DNA of 64,000 nt from Aerococcus sp. UBA6277 (GTDB taxonomy: Bacteria > Bacillota > Bacilli > Lactobacillales > Aerococcaceae): the NCBI RefSeq assembly GCF_002440555.1, contig NZ_DJUR01000019.1:10665-74664 (forward strand). Reading direction: 5' to 3'. The notes beneath the pieces are model-generated. The model saw only the letters and a program-made list of their open reading frames with translations. It was not told the origin of the DNA and did not search any database. Within the stretch, counting starts at the first letter, position 1. Every line of letters begins with the position of its first letter. The position numbers were made by a program, and so were the translations under genes. Positions 44,072 to 52,963 of the stretch are shown here, one piece after another.

Positions 44072-45007
44072 ATGAAGAAGATTTGGCAATTATTGAGTTT
44101 AACGATTGTGGCCCTATTCTTAGGTGCATGTGCGAGCGGTGGGGAGTCAGCTAGTGACGGGGGCGATGCTGCGGATGAAAAACCGGTTGTCACAGTATCC
44201 ACCTCTTTTCTACGGGATATGGTAGAACAATTGGCGGGAGACCAAGTGACGGTTGAAACAATTATTCCAGCGGGCGAGGACCCTCATGGCTACTTAGCGC
44301 GTCCTCAAGACTTGGAGAAAATTCAAGGGGCAGACTTGGTTTTATACCACGGTTTACACTTAGAGGCGCAAATGGTTAAAGCCTTGGAAGCAACAGGTGT
44401 GGCGGTGACGAAAGATTTCACTGACGAAGATGTAACGATGGTCGACCAAGACGGGGAAAGCGAAGTAGACCCACATTTCTGGTTTGATATCACCCTTTAC
44501 CAAAAAGCGGTGGATACAGTAGCTGCTGAATTGGTGACTTTAACTGGTGACGAGTCGATCAATGACGCGGCAACGGCTTATAAGGAAGCGTTGACTGAAC
44601 TGGATACTTGGGCGCAAGCAGAAATCGACTCAATTCCAGAAGGTCAACGTTACTTGATTACACCACATGATGCCTTCAACTACTTCTCACAACGTTACGG
44701 GATTGAAGTAGTGGCACCACAAGGGATTTCAACACAAGCTGAAGCATCTAACGCAGATATTTCAGCTATTGCAAGCTTTATTGTAGAAAACGAAGTGCCA
44801 GCGGTCTTTGCGGAATCGACAACTGACCCAGCGCGTATGCAGCGTATCCAAGAAGCAGTGAGTGCTGCTGGTGGCGAAGTAACAGTTGTTTCTGGTGAAG
44901 GGCAAGAATTGTTCTCAGATTCACTTGCGAGTGAAGGACAAGAGGGCGATGCCTATATTGATATGTTTAAACACAATGTGAACTTAATTGTGTCAAATCT
45001 TAAATAG
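44072..45007 (+). CDS. Metal ABC transporter substrate-binding lipoprotein (ZnuA/MntA family)
   Basis: 311 residues. Signal peptide with lipobox LGAC (Cys20) and cluster-9 binding protein fold. Metal-ligand motifs: EDPHGY, HGLHLE, DPHFWFD, TPHDAFNYF, and Glu in FAESTTDPARM. The lack of a His-rich loop and the DtxR-type operator favour manganese (or iron) over zinc, but this is not proven. Ribosome site AGGAGTG. First gene of a four-gene importer with ATPase and two permeases. Confidence 0.9.
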   Translation: MKKIWQLLSLTIVALFLGACASGGESASDGGDAADEKPVVTVSTSFLRDMVEQLAGDQVTVETIIPAGEDPHGYLARPQDLEKIQGADLVLYHGLHLEAQMVKALEATGVAVTKDFTDEDVTMVDQDGESEVDPHFWFDITLYQKAVDTVAAELVTLTGDESINDAATAYKEALTELDTWAQAEIDSIPEGQRYLITPHDAFNYFSQRYGIEVVAPQGISTQAEASNADISAIASFIVENEVPAVFAESTTDPARMQRIQEAVSAAGGEVTVVSGEGQELFSDSLASEGQEGDAYIDMFKHNVNLIVSNLK

Positions 45008-45060
45008 GTCAGATTAAATAAGATAAATTTGGATAATGTAATGAAAGGATGACAGACAAG

Positions 45061-45798
45061 ATGACAGCAATAATTAAAGTGGACGACTTGGCCATGTCTT
45101 ATGACGACCAATTCGTATTAGAGGATATAAACATTGCTATTAAGGAAAATTCGAAGACGGCCATTATCGGGCCAAATGGTGCCGGTAAGTCGACTTTATT
45201 GAATTGTATGCTTGATTTTTTGAAGCCCTTGAAAGGTGATGTGACCTTCTATGGCAAGGCATACAAGGAATACTATAAGAAAATCGCTTATGTACCCCAA
45301 TCATCTTCGGTGAATTGGGACTTCCCAACAACGGTTTTAGATGTTGTTTTAATGGGTCGGTATGTACATCAAGGCTTTTTCAAAAAAGCCAGCCAAACGG
45401 ACAAGGGCCGGGCACTTGCTGCCTTAGCAAGTGTCAATATGACTGACTACGCTGACCGGCAAATCGCTCAGCTTTCTGGCGGGCAACGTCAAAGGGTTTT
45501 CTTAGCCCGTGCCATCTGCCAGGACGCGGACATTTACTTCTTGGATGAACCAATGAAGGGAATCGATATTAAGACGGAGAAACTTTTCGCAGAGATTATT
45601 AACCAATTTCAACGCGACGGGAAGACCCTTATTATCGTTCACCACGATTTGGCCACAGTCCGAGAGTACTTTGACCATGTCATCTTGTTGAATAAGACGG
45701 TCATTGGCCAAGGTCCAGTTGCGGAAACCTTCAATGAAGACAATATTGCGGCGGCGTATGATCAAAGGATTGGTGAGATTTATGGCCATATTAACTGA
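45061..45798 (+). CDS. Metal ABC transporter ATP-binding protein (MntB/SitB family)
   Basis: 245 residues. Walker A GPNGAGKSTL, Q-loop AYVPQSSSVNWDFP typical of metal importers, signature LSGGQRQRV, Walker B IYFLDEPMKGID, and H-loop VHHDLATV. GGATG is spaced for the second ATG (45061); the first (45049) overlaps it. Overlaps the first permease by 17 bp. Confidence 0.92.
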   Translation: MTAIIKVDDLAMSYDDQFVLEDINIAIKENSKTAIIGPNGAGKSTLLNCMLDFLKPLKGDVTFYGKAYKEYYKKIAYVPQSSSVNWDFPTTVLDVVLMGRYVHQGFFKKASQTDKGRALAALASVNMTDYADRQIAQLSGGQRQRVFLARAICQDADIYFLDEPMKGIDIKTEKLFAEIINQFQRDGKTLIIVHHDLATVREYFDHVILLNKTVIGQGPVAETFNEDNIAAAYDQRIGEIYGHIN

Positions 45799-46696
45799 TT
45801 TCTCCTTTCAAATCGTCTTGCTTGGGACAGTCGTTTTAGCTATGGCATCAGGTGTCGTCGGGACAGTGACTGTCCTTCGGGGGCAAAGTCTGATAGGGGA
45901 CGCGATTGGTCACGCCACTTTTGCGGGTATCGTTATCGCCTTTATGCTTTTCCAATCAAAGAATACCCTGATTTTAACCTTAGGTGCTTTTGTTGCGGGT
46001 ATGGTGGCCTTCTACTTTATCGAGTTGATTCATAAGCATTCCTTGGTCAGCCTTAATTCGGCCTTGGCTTTAGTCTTGTCTTCTTTCTTTGGATTGGGGA
46101 TGGCCTTGAAGTCATACATCCAAGGCAACCCGCAGTTTGGTGACGCATCACAAGCAGGACTTCAACACTATATTTTCGGGCAGGCAGCCTTTTTGCTGAA
46201 ATCAGATGTCTGGTTAATCATCATCGCTTCAGTGATCGCATTAACGATTTTCATCGCCTGCTACCAGCAAATCAAGATTTTTGTCTTCGACCCGAATTAC
46301 GCGAAAGCAGTCGGCATCCAGGCCAACGTATTGAACTGGGGCATTCTCCTGATGGCTATCGTCATGATCGTTGTCGGGCTAAAGGCAGTCGGCGCCATCC
46401 TTATCTCCAACATGCTGATCACACCAGCGATTACCGGCCTGCAATGGTCAAAACGGTTTCCAGTCGTCTTGCTGGTGGCTGCTGTATCGGGCGGAATCTC
46501 CGCTGGTATCGGCACCTACTTATCATCAACCATCTCAAACTTACCGACTGGACCAACCATTATCGTGGTCATGTCGATCGTCTCGCTATTGTCCATTATT
46601 TTTGGACCAAGAGGTTATGTGGTCGCTTATTTACGGAAGAAACGGTATTTAACGACCCATCAAGATGACACGTTTGAGACAGAGGAGGTGGTATAA
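45782..46696 (+). CDS. Metal ABC transporter permease 1
   Basis: 304 residues, about 8 helices; ABC-3 family (SVVGTVTVLRGQSLIGDAIGHATFAGI, GLKAVGAILISNMLITPAI). The ATG lies inside the ATPase end, with a GGATTGG sequence upstream; an in-frame extension into the ATPase is rejected. C-terminal charged tail HQDDTFETEEVV. Confidence 0.9.
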   Translation: MAILTDFSFQIVLLGTVVLAMASGVVGTVTVLRGQSLIGDAIGHATFAGIVIAFMLFQSKNTLILTLGAFVAGMVAFYFIELIHKHSLVSLNSALALVLSSFFGLGMALKSYIQGNPQFGDASQAGLQHYIFGQAAFLLKSDVWLIIIASVIALTIFIACYQQIKIFVFDPNYAKAVGIQANVLNWGILLMAIVMIVVGLKAVGAILISNMLITPAITGLQWSKRFPVVLLVAAVSGGISAGIGTYLSSTISNLPTGPTIIVVMSIVSLLSIIFGPRGYVVAYLRKKRYLTTHQDDTFETEEVV

Positions 46697-47544
46697 TGGG
46701 GGCTTTATCAGTTGTAATGATTACGGCCGTTTCCTGCGCCTTGCTCGGTGTATTTTTAGTTCTGAAAAACAAGGCCATGGTGGCTGACGCCTTGTCACAT
46801 ACGGTTTTACTAGGTATTGTCCTTGGTTACTTTATTGCCGGTGACCTAGATTCACCGATTCTATTTGTCGGGGCAGCCCTATTTGGTGTGATGACTGTCT
46901 ATGCCATTGAATACGTGGTCAACAAGTTTGCTATCCAAAGCGATGCGGCCACTGGCTTGGTCTTTACCCTGCTTTTTGCCATCGCCATCATCCTGATTTC
47001 TAAGTATGCACGAAATGTTCACTTAGATGTAGATGTGGTCTTGAGCGGGGAAGTAGTCTTTGCGACCTTAAATACTATGGAAGTATTTGGAATCCAGGTA
47101 CCGATTGCCTTCGTCCGGATGTTTGTCATGTTGGTGATTAATCTGGCCTTTGTCGCAGTGACCTACCAACAACTCAAAGTCAGCATTTTTGACCCCGTTT
47201 ACGCGAAATCAATCGGCGTAGCAGTTGGTTTGTTGAATCTGGTCCTGATGACACTGGTATCCGTCACTACCGTTGTCGCCTTCGATATCGTTGGTGCCAT
47301 CCTAGTCATCTCCCTAATGGTAGCACCAGCCTTGAGTGCCCATTTACTGTCAAAACGGCTAAGCATCATGTTGCTAGTGGCCTTATTGTACGGGGCAATC
47401 AACAGTATCCTTGGTTACTATGTAGCCCTCCACTTCAACGTGTCCATTTCAGGAACCATCGCCTTCGCGGGTTTTGTGACCTTCTTATTGACACTCTTGT
47501 TTGCACCAAATGGTTTAATTGGCAAGCGGTTCAAGCGGGCATAA
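46696..47544 (+). CDS. Metal ABC transporter permease 2
   Basis: 282 residues, ABC-3 family: ALLGVFLVLKNKAMVADALSHTVLLGIVLGYF and VAFDIVGAILVISLMVAPALSAH. Start overlaps the previous stop (TAATG) behind GGAGGTGG. Two different permeases in one operon match Bacillus MntABCD and suggest a heterodimeric channel. Ended by a terminator at 47588. Confidence 0.92.
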   Translation: MGALSVVMITAVSCALLGVFLVLKNKAMVADALSHTVLLGIVLGYFIAGDLDSPILFVGAALFGVMTVYAIEYVVNKFAIQSDAATGLVFTLLFAIAIILISKYARNVHLDVDVVLSGEVVFATLNTMEVFGIQVPIAFVRMFVMLVINLAFVAVTYQQLKVSIFDPVYAKSIGVAVGLLNLVLMTLVSVTTVVAFDIVGAILVISLMVAPALSAHLLSKRLSIMLLVALLYGAINSILGYYVALHFNVSISGTIAFAGFVTFLLTLLFAPNGLIGKRFKRA

Positions 47545-47587
47545 AAAGACTGTGCTTGCGGATTGAAGCGTACATAGAAAATTGCAT

Positions 47588-47632
47588 GAGCGCCTTGCTT
47601 AGACAAGACTGTCTGAGTGGGGCGTTTTTTCT
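47588..47632 (+). terminator. Terminator of the metal transporter operon
   Basis: GCGCCTTGCTTAGACA pairs with TGTCTGAGTGGGGCGT (wobbles), 4-base loop, six Ts. Confidence 0.85.
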
Positions 47633-47760
47633 TTTTGACAAAAATATTAAGCAGATTTTACCTACTTGCACCTAGTCCCCACAAACTATAAAATGAGAGA
47701 TGATAATGAACATTTATGATTATGAATGAAAATAGTAACGATATAGAACGGAGGGTGTTC

Positions 47761-48378
47761 ATGAAAGAGAGTCATCAGTACTTCGAAAATAACGAAGATC
47801 TTGAACACGACTTTAAACGATACGAGACCGTGATTTTTGACCGGCCATTTACCTTCAAGACCGACTCAGGCGTCTTTTCTAGGGAAAACTTAGATTTTGG
47901 AACCCGGGTTATGCTTGAAGCCTTGGATTTTGACCAACTTGCACCGGGAGACCTGCTTGATTTAGGCGCTGGTTACGGGCCTGTAGGGGTCATTATGGGG
48001 ACTATGCTGCCTGACCGCGCCATCTATGGGGTAGACATCTCTGAGCGAGCAATTGGTCTGGCTAAGGACAACGCGGCATCTAACCATGTTGACAACGTCA
48101 CTTTCACCGTTTCAAATGCCTATGAAGCCATTGATAAAAGAGATTTCGGTGTTATTCTGACGAATCCACCAGTTCGTGCGGGTAAGGAAATGGTGCATCA
48201 TTTTATGAGCGAAGCCATCCACTATCTAAAACCGGGTGGCGAAATTTATGTAGTTTTACAAAAGAAACAAGGGGCACCTTCAGCGATGAAGAAATTAGAA
48301 GAAGTCTTTGGTAACGTTGAAGAAATCGAACGCCGTAAAGGCTATTGGATTTTAAAAAGTGTAAAAGAAGGCGAATAA
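47761..48378 (+). CDS. RsmC-like class I methyltransferase
   Basis: 205 residues. SAM-binding motif LLDLGAGYGPVG and the base-methylating motif NPPVRAG, in the style of 16S rRNA m2G1207 methyltransferases (RsmC) but without their N-terminal half, as usual in Firmicutes. GGAGGG stands 6 bases before the ATG; an upstream in-frame ATG lacks a site. Monocistronic. Confidence 0.88.
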   Translation: MKESHQYFENNEDLEHDFKRYETVIFDRPFTFKTDSGVFSRENLDFGTRVMLEALDFDQLAPGDLLDLGAGYGPVGVIMGTMLPDRAIYGVDISERAIGLAKDNAASNHVDNVTFTVSNAYEAIDKRDFGVILTNPPVRAGKEMVHHFMSEAIHYLKPGGEIYVVLQKKQGAPSAMKKLEEVFGNVEEIERRKGYWILKSVKEGE

Positions 48379-48390
48379 ACCATCATGGCG

Positions 48391-48425
48391 GGCATTGCAT
48401 CCTTTGGGTGTAGTGCTTTTTTATT
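48391..48425 (+). terminator. Terminator of the RsmC-like gene
   Basis: GCATTGCATCC pairs with GGGTGTAGTGC (wobbles), T run follows. Confidence 0.8.
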
Positions 48426-48668
48426 TGGTCGGGAAAGTTTCCGAATAGAACAATACTTGTACTTTTAGAAGTTTGTGAAATTAAGCCCTTTCATTTTTAG
48501 TTTAAAGGGGTGTAGAAAGTTAACATAAAAAATGACCTATTTGTGAAAACTTGTCAAATCAACCTTTTCAAGGATTCTTTTTTGAAAATTTTCGGTGAAC
48601 GTGTTACGGTAATATGGTGAGTTTACGTTGCGTTTTGTAACAAAGTGTCAAAATAAAGGAGGATTATG

Positions 48669-49925
48669 ATGACTACAGCAATAAAAATTGAGAATTTAAC
48701 TAAAATTTATGGATCACGCGCTCAAACTGAAAAAGCGAAAAAACTATTAAATGAAGGAAAATCTAAAGAAGAAATCGTCCAACAAACAGGTGCGACAGTC
48801 GGGGTCGACAACGCCAGTTTAGATATCAAACAAGGTGAAACTTTCGTTATCATGGGATTGTCTGGCTCAGGTAAATCAACTATGTTACGTATGATCAACC
48901 GTTTAATTGAACCAACAGCGGGTAACATCACAATTTTAGGTGATGACGTGACAGGTGCTAATAAAGATGAATTACGTGAAATCAGACGTAAAAAAGTGAG
49001 TATGGTATTCCAAAGCTTCGCCTTATTCCCACACAAAACAATTCTTGAAAATACAGAATTCGGTTTGGAGATTCAAGGTGTAAGCAAAGAAGAACGTCAA
49101 AAAGCTGCTGAAAAAGCACTAGAAAACTCTGGTTTGTTAACTTTTAAAGACCAATATCCAAACCAATTATCTGGTGGTATGCAACAACGTGTTGGTTTAG
49201 CACGTGCCCTAGCTAACGACCCAGAAATCCTATTAATGGATGAAGCCTTCTCAGCGCTTGACCCATTGATCCGTCGTGACATGCAAGATGAGTTAGTTGA
49301 TTTACAAGAACGTGTAAACAAAACAATCGTCTTCATTACCCATGACTTGGATGAAGCTTTAAGAATCGGTGACCGTATCGCCTTAATGAAAGACGGAGAA
49401 GTCGTTCAAGTGGGTACCGGTGAAGAAATCTTAACGAATCCAGCTAACGATTACGTTGAACGGTTTGTTGAAAGTGTTGACCGTTCTAAAGTCCTTACTG
49501 CAGAACATGCTATGGAACGTCCAAACTTCTTATTGAATGTTGAAAAGCATGGTGCCAGAATGGCTCTACACCGCATGGAAGAAGAAAACTACAACTTCCT
49601 AATGGTGACGAACAACAAACGTGAGTTATTAGGTTACGTTCGTAACACAGATGTTGCCAAAATGATCAAAGGCAACCAAAACAAAGAATATCTATCTGTT
49701 GAATCTCTTATCCGTACTGACCATCCAGTCGTACACCCAGAAACACCGATTAATGATATTTATGACGTAATGGGTAACGCGATTATGCCAATCTCAGTTG
49801 TAGATGACGAAAATCACTTATTGGGTATGATAAGTTCTAAGATGGTTATCAACAGCTTAGCAAATGACAACAGCGAAGAAGCTGATGCAACAAATACTGA
49901 AGAGGGGGAAGAATTGAATGTTTAA
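48669..49925 (+). CDS. opuAA: Glycine-betaine ABC transporter ATPase with CBS domains (OpuAA)
   Basis: 418 residues. Contains the OpuAA-specific insert near the N-terminus (KAKKLLNEGKSKEEIVQQTG), Walker A GLSGSGKST, signature LSGGMQQRV, Walker B LLMDEAFSALDP, and two CBS domains after residue ~280. In OpuA, tandem CBS domains sense ionic strength or c-di-AMP (family knowledge). AAAGGAGG suits the second ATG (48669). Overlaps the permease by 8 bp. Confidence 0.94.
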   Translation: MTTAIKIENLTKIYGSRAQTEKAKKLLNEGKSKEEIVQQTGATVGVDNASLDIKQGETFVIMGLSGSGKSTMLRMINRLIEPTAGNITILGDDVTGANKDELREIRRKKVSMVFQSFALFPHKTILENTEFGLEIQGVSKEERQKAAEKALENSGLLTFKDQYPNQLSGGMQQRVGLARALANDPEILLMDEAFSALDPLIRRDMQDELVDLQERVNKTIVFITHDLDEALRIGDRIALMKDGEVVQVGTGEEILTNPANDYVERFVESVDRSKVLTAEHAMERPNFLLNVEKHGARMALHRMEEENYNFLMVTNNKRELLGYVRNTDVAKMIKGNQNKEYLSVESLIRTDHPVVHPETPINDIYDVMGNAIMPISVVDDENHLLGMISSKMVINSLANDNSEEADATNTEEGEELNV

Positions 49926-50775
49926 TTTAGCGATGTTTCCAATTGAGCAACTACCAGTTGCTGATTGGATTGAAGCAGCAACAAACTGGTTAACCGTTAC
50001 ATTCTCAGGTTTATTTGGCGCCATCCAAAGTGGGGGCTCAGCCTTTATGAACGGGATTACCAACTTATTACTATTAATTCCACCATTTGCCTTTATCTTA
50101 ATCGTGGCAGTGATTGCTTATTTTGCAAGTAAGAAGCAATTATCATTATCTGCCTTCGCCTTAGTTGGTTTAGGTTACATTTTAAACCAAGGTTTATGGT
50201 CAGAATTAATGAACACAGTGACATTGGTACTGGTTTCTAGTGTGATCTCAATTATTATCGGGGTACCTTTAGGGATTTGGTCAGCGAAATCAAAAACTGT
50301 CCACAATATCTTAAAACCGATCTTAGACTTCATGCAGACAATGCCAGCCTTTGTTTACCTAATTCCAGCCGTTGCCTTCTTCGGTATCGGTATTGTACCA
50401 GGTACATTCGCGTCAGTAATTTTCGCCTTACCACCAACAGTACGATTCACTGAATTAGGAATCAAACAAATCTCTACTGAGTTAATTGAAGCAGCAGATG
50501 CTTTCGGTTCAACTGGTAAACAAAAATTATTTAAAGTGGAATTACCTTTAGCTAAATCGACTATCATGGCTGGTGTAAACCAAACAGTGATGCTTGCTTT
50601 ATCTATGGTTGTTACAGCGTCAATGATTGGTGCGCCTGGTCTAGGTCGTCAAGTATTAACCGCTCTACAACGTGCGTCAGTAGGTTCAGGATTTGTGTCA
50701 GGTCTAGCGATTGTTATCTTAGCAATCTTGATTGACCGTTTAACAAACCGTTTCACAGCTGATAAAAATAGCTAA
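49918..50775 (+). CDS. opuAB: Glycine-betaine ABC transporter permease (OpuAB)
   Basis: 285 residues. A short N-terminal segment is followed by about 7 helices; EAA loop IELIEAADAFGSTGKQKLFKVELPLAKS-like region near 195 (ELIEAADAFGSTGKQKLF). Not fused to the binding domain, unlike lactococcal OpuABC. GGGGGAAG within opuAA precedes the ATG. Confidence 0.93.
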   Translation: MFNLAMFPIEQLPVADWIEAATNWLTVTFSGLFGAIQSGGSAFMNGITNLLLLIPPFAFILIVAVIAYFASKKQLSLSAFALVGLGYILNQGLWSELMNTVTLVLVSSVISIIIGVPLGIWSAKSKTVHNILKPILDFMQTMPAFVYLIPAVAFFGIGIVPGTFASVIFALPPTVRFTELGIKQISTELIEAADAFGSTGKQKLFKVELPLAKSTIMAGVNQTVMLALSMVVTASMIGAPGLGRQVLTALQRASVGSGFVSGLAIVILAILIDRLTNRFTADKNS

Positions 50776-50797
50776 GTCGAGGAAAGGAGAATCCATT

Positions 50798-51694
50798 TTG
50801 AAGAAAAAACTTAAAGGCTTGTGGATTGCTGTCATTGCAATCTTGGGATTAGTCCTTACTTTCGGTTCTGCCGATGCATACAAATCAAACATTTTTAATT
50901 TAGTCTCTGGTGAAGACAAGGGAACCATTACCTTATCTTATGTAACGTGGGATACGGAAATTGCCTCTACAAATGTGATCGCTGAAGTATTGCGTCAAGC
51001 AGGCTATACTGTAGAAATTACACCATTAGACAACGCGATTATGTGGTCATCTGTTGCTACAAACGAAGCGGATGCTATGGTGGGTGCTTGGTTACCTAAC
51101 ACACATGCACCGCAATACGAACAATATGGTGATCAAATGGAAGACTTGGGTCCTAACTTAGAGGGTGCGATTACAGGTTTAACCGTACCAACTTACATGG
51201 AAGATGTGAACTCAATCGAGGACTTAAGTGACCAAGCGAACCAAACGATTACAGGTATTGAACCTGGTGCGGGTGTTGTAGCGGCTGCAGAAGAGGCAGT
51301 AGGTACATACAGCAACCTAAGTGATTGGACAGTTCAAACATCATCTTCAGGTGCCATGACGACCGAATTAGGTACAGCTATTGCTAATGAAGAAGAAATC
51401 GTCATTACTGGTTGGTCACCACACTGGATGTTCCAAGAGTATGACTTGAAATATTTAGAAGATACTGAAGGTGTCTTCGGAGACGGTGAAACAATCAACA
51501 CAATGGCCCGCCTAGGGTTGCAAGACGATATGCCAGAAGCTTACCAAATTTTAGATAACTTCTTCTGGGAAGTTGAGGATATGGAATCTGTAATGGCTGA
51601 AATCAATGACGGTGCCGATCCTCAAACTGCAGCACAAGACTGGATTGAAGCAAATCAAGATACAGTTGATCAATGGTTAGCTGTTGAAGAATAA
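50798..51694 (+). CDS. opuAC: Glycine-betaine-binding protein 1 (OpuAC)
   Basis: 298 residues from a TTG start with AAAGGAG 8 to 9 bases upstream. A hydrophobic N-terminal segment (LWIAVIAILGLVLTFGSADA) has no lipobox cysteine, so the protein is either cleaved after ADA or membrane-anchored. The betaine-cage tryptophans appear in YVTWDTE, VGAWLPNTH and GWSPHWMFQEYDLK. Third gene of the opuA operon. Confidence 0.92.
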   Translation: MKKKLKGLWIAVIAILGLVLTFGSADAYKSNIFNLVSGEDKGTITLSYVTWDTEIASTNVIAEVLRQAGYTVEITPLDNAIMWSSVATNEADAMVGAWLPNTHAPQYEQYGDQMEDLGPNLEGAITGLTVPTYMEDVNSIEDLSDQANQTITGIEPGAGVVAAAEEAVGTYSNLSDWTVQTSSSGAMTTELGTAIANEEEIVITGWSPHWMFQEYDLKYLEDTEGVFGDGETINTMARLGLQDDMPEAYQILDNFFWEVEDMESVMAEINDGADPQTAAQDWIEANQDTVDQWLAVEE

Positions 51695-51728
51695 GTAAAT
51701 AAAAGCATAAATAGGACTAAAATCGGGT

Positions 51729-51823
51729 TTGAGCCTTCCAAAAGGACTGCGTTTCAGATTAAGTTGCAGTTGACTTTGTCAGCTAGTGCCTTAATCTTTC
51801 AGCGTTCTCTTTCTGGACCTCAA
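51729..51823 (+). other. Structured RNA element between the two binding-protein genes
   Basis: Nested pairs: TTGAG (51729)/CTCAA (51819), TCCA/TGGA, GATTAAG (51757)/CTTAATC (51790), AGTTGAC (51768)/GTCAGCT (51778, one G-U). Not a reading frame. Could be an intergenic repeat, an mRNA processing site or a leader for the second gene; no family recognised. Confidence 0.5.
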
Positions 51824-51847
51824 TCCTTACAAAGTCTCAACGAGCTT

Positions 51848-51888
51848 AAACAGGAGTGAGGCACACTAGTAGCCCCTCCTGTTTTTTT
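51848..51888 (+). terminator. Terminator between the two OpuAC genes
   Basis: AACAGGAG...CTCCTGTT stem with inner GGC/GCC and seven Ts. It would limit readthrough into the second gene. Confidence 0.88.
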
Positions 51889-51941
51889 AGATAAAGTAGC
51901 GAACATTTGTAACTAGGGAAGTATATTTCGGGAGTGTAAAA

Positions 51942-52811
51942 ATGTTTAAGAAAATAGGTTTAGTAGTCGCGCTAATTGTTGGGTTATTATTCACTTTTGG
52001 AAGTGAAGATTCATACCAAACGAATGTAGGGTCCAATAAAGGTGGGCAAACGGTGAATCTAGCCACAGTTAATTGGGAGTCAGAAATTGCTTCGACAACT
52101 GTTTTGGCACAAGTGCTAGAAGAAGCGGGCTTTAATGTCCAGATGACCACAGTCGATCCTGCCATCATGTGGAGTTCTGTTGCTGAAGGGCAAGCGGATG
52201 CCATGGTTGGTGGTTGGGTACCAGTCACACATCAAGCTTATGAAGCGGAATACGGCGGTTCCATGGTTGACTTAGGCCCTAACTTAGAAGGGGCGATTTC
52301 AGCACTAACTGTTCCAACCCATATGGAAGATGTGAATTCGATTGAAGATTTAACGGACGAAGATGGATCTACGATTACAGCCATTGAACCGGGTGCTGGT
52401 GTCACAAACAGTGCGCAGAATTCAGTAAAAGAATATGACAACTTATCTGGTTGGGAAGTTTCGGTAAGTTCTACTGGTGCAATGATTGCTGAACTTGAGC
52501 AAGCGATTGAAAATGAGGAAGAAATTGTTGTCACAGGTTGGCAACCACACTGGATGTTCATGGATTACGACCTAAAAATGCTTGAAGATCCAAAAAACAT
52601 CTTTGGTGGTCATGAAGAAATTCGTTCATACGCTAGAGAAGGATTTCAAGAAGATAATCCAGAAGCTTACAAAATCATCGATAACTTCTACTGGGAAGTA
52701 GCTGACATGTCTGCTGTAATGGAAGAATTGGCTACAGGTGTTGAACCAGAAGAAGCAGCAGATAACTGGATTGAAGCCAATCGTGAAACAGTAGACGGCT
52801 GGTTAGAATAA
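51942..52811 (+). CDS. Glycine-betaine-binding protein 2 (OpuAC paralogue)
   Basis: 289 residues, clearly a tandem duplicate of the preceding gene (same N-terminal pattern LLFTFGSEDSYQTN, and VNWESEIAS, VGGWVPVTHQ, GWQPHWMFMDYDLK). No lipobox and no AxA site, so probably held by an uncleaved N-terminal helix. Has its own ribosome site (GGGAGTG) and sits after a terminator, so it may be expressed separately and bind a related osmolyte. Confidence 0.9.
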   Translation: MFKKIGLVVALIVGLLFTFGSEDSYQTNVGSNKGGQTVNLATVNWESEIASTTVLAQVLEEAGFNVQMTTVDPAIMWSSVAEGQADAMVGGWVPVTHQAYEAEYGGSMVDLGPNLEGAISALTVPTHMEDVNSIEDLTDEDGSTITAIEPGAGVTNSAQNSVKEYDNLSGWEVSVSSTGAMIAELEQAIENEEEIVVTGWQPHWMFMDYDLKMLEDPKNIFGGHEEIRSYAREGFQEDNPEAYKIIDNFYWEVADMSAVMEELATGVEPEEAADNWIEANRETVDGWLE

Positions 52812-52864
52812 AGTTTCTTCTATTCATAAATAGATTTAGAACATTGATAGCAATAAACAAAAAT

Positions 52865-52909
52865 AAAGACAGGCGAGTAGATTAAATAGAAGTCTACCGC
52901 CTGTCTTTT
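52865..52909 (+). terminator. Terminator of the opuA region
   Basis: AAAGACAGGCG/CGCCTGTCTTT with inner GTAGA/TCTAC. Bidirectional: also suits the minus-strand gene that ends at 52964. Confidence 0.92.
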
Positions 52910-52963
52910 ATTTGTTATAAAGGATGTTGTATATCCAAGGTGAAAAAGTGATTTTCGTTTGGC

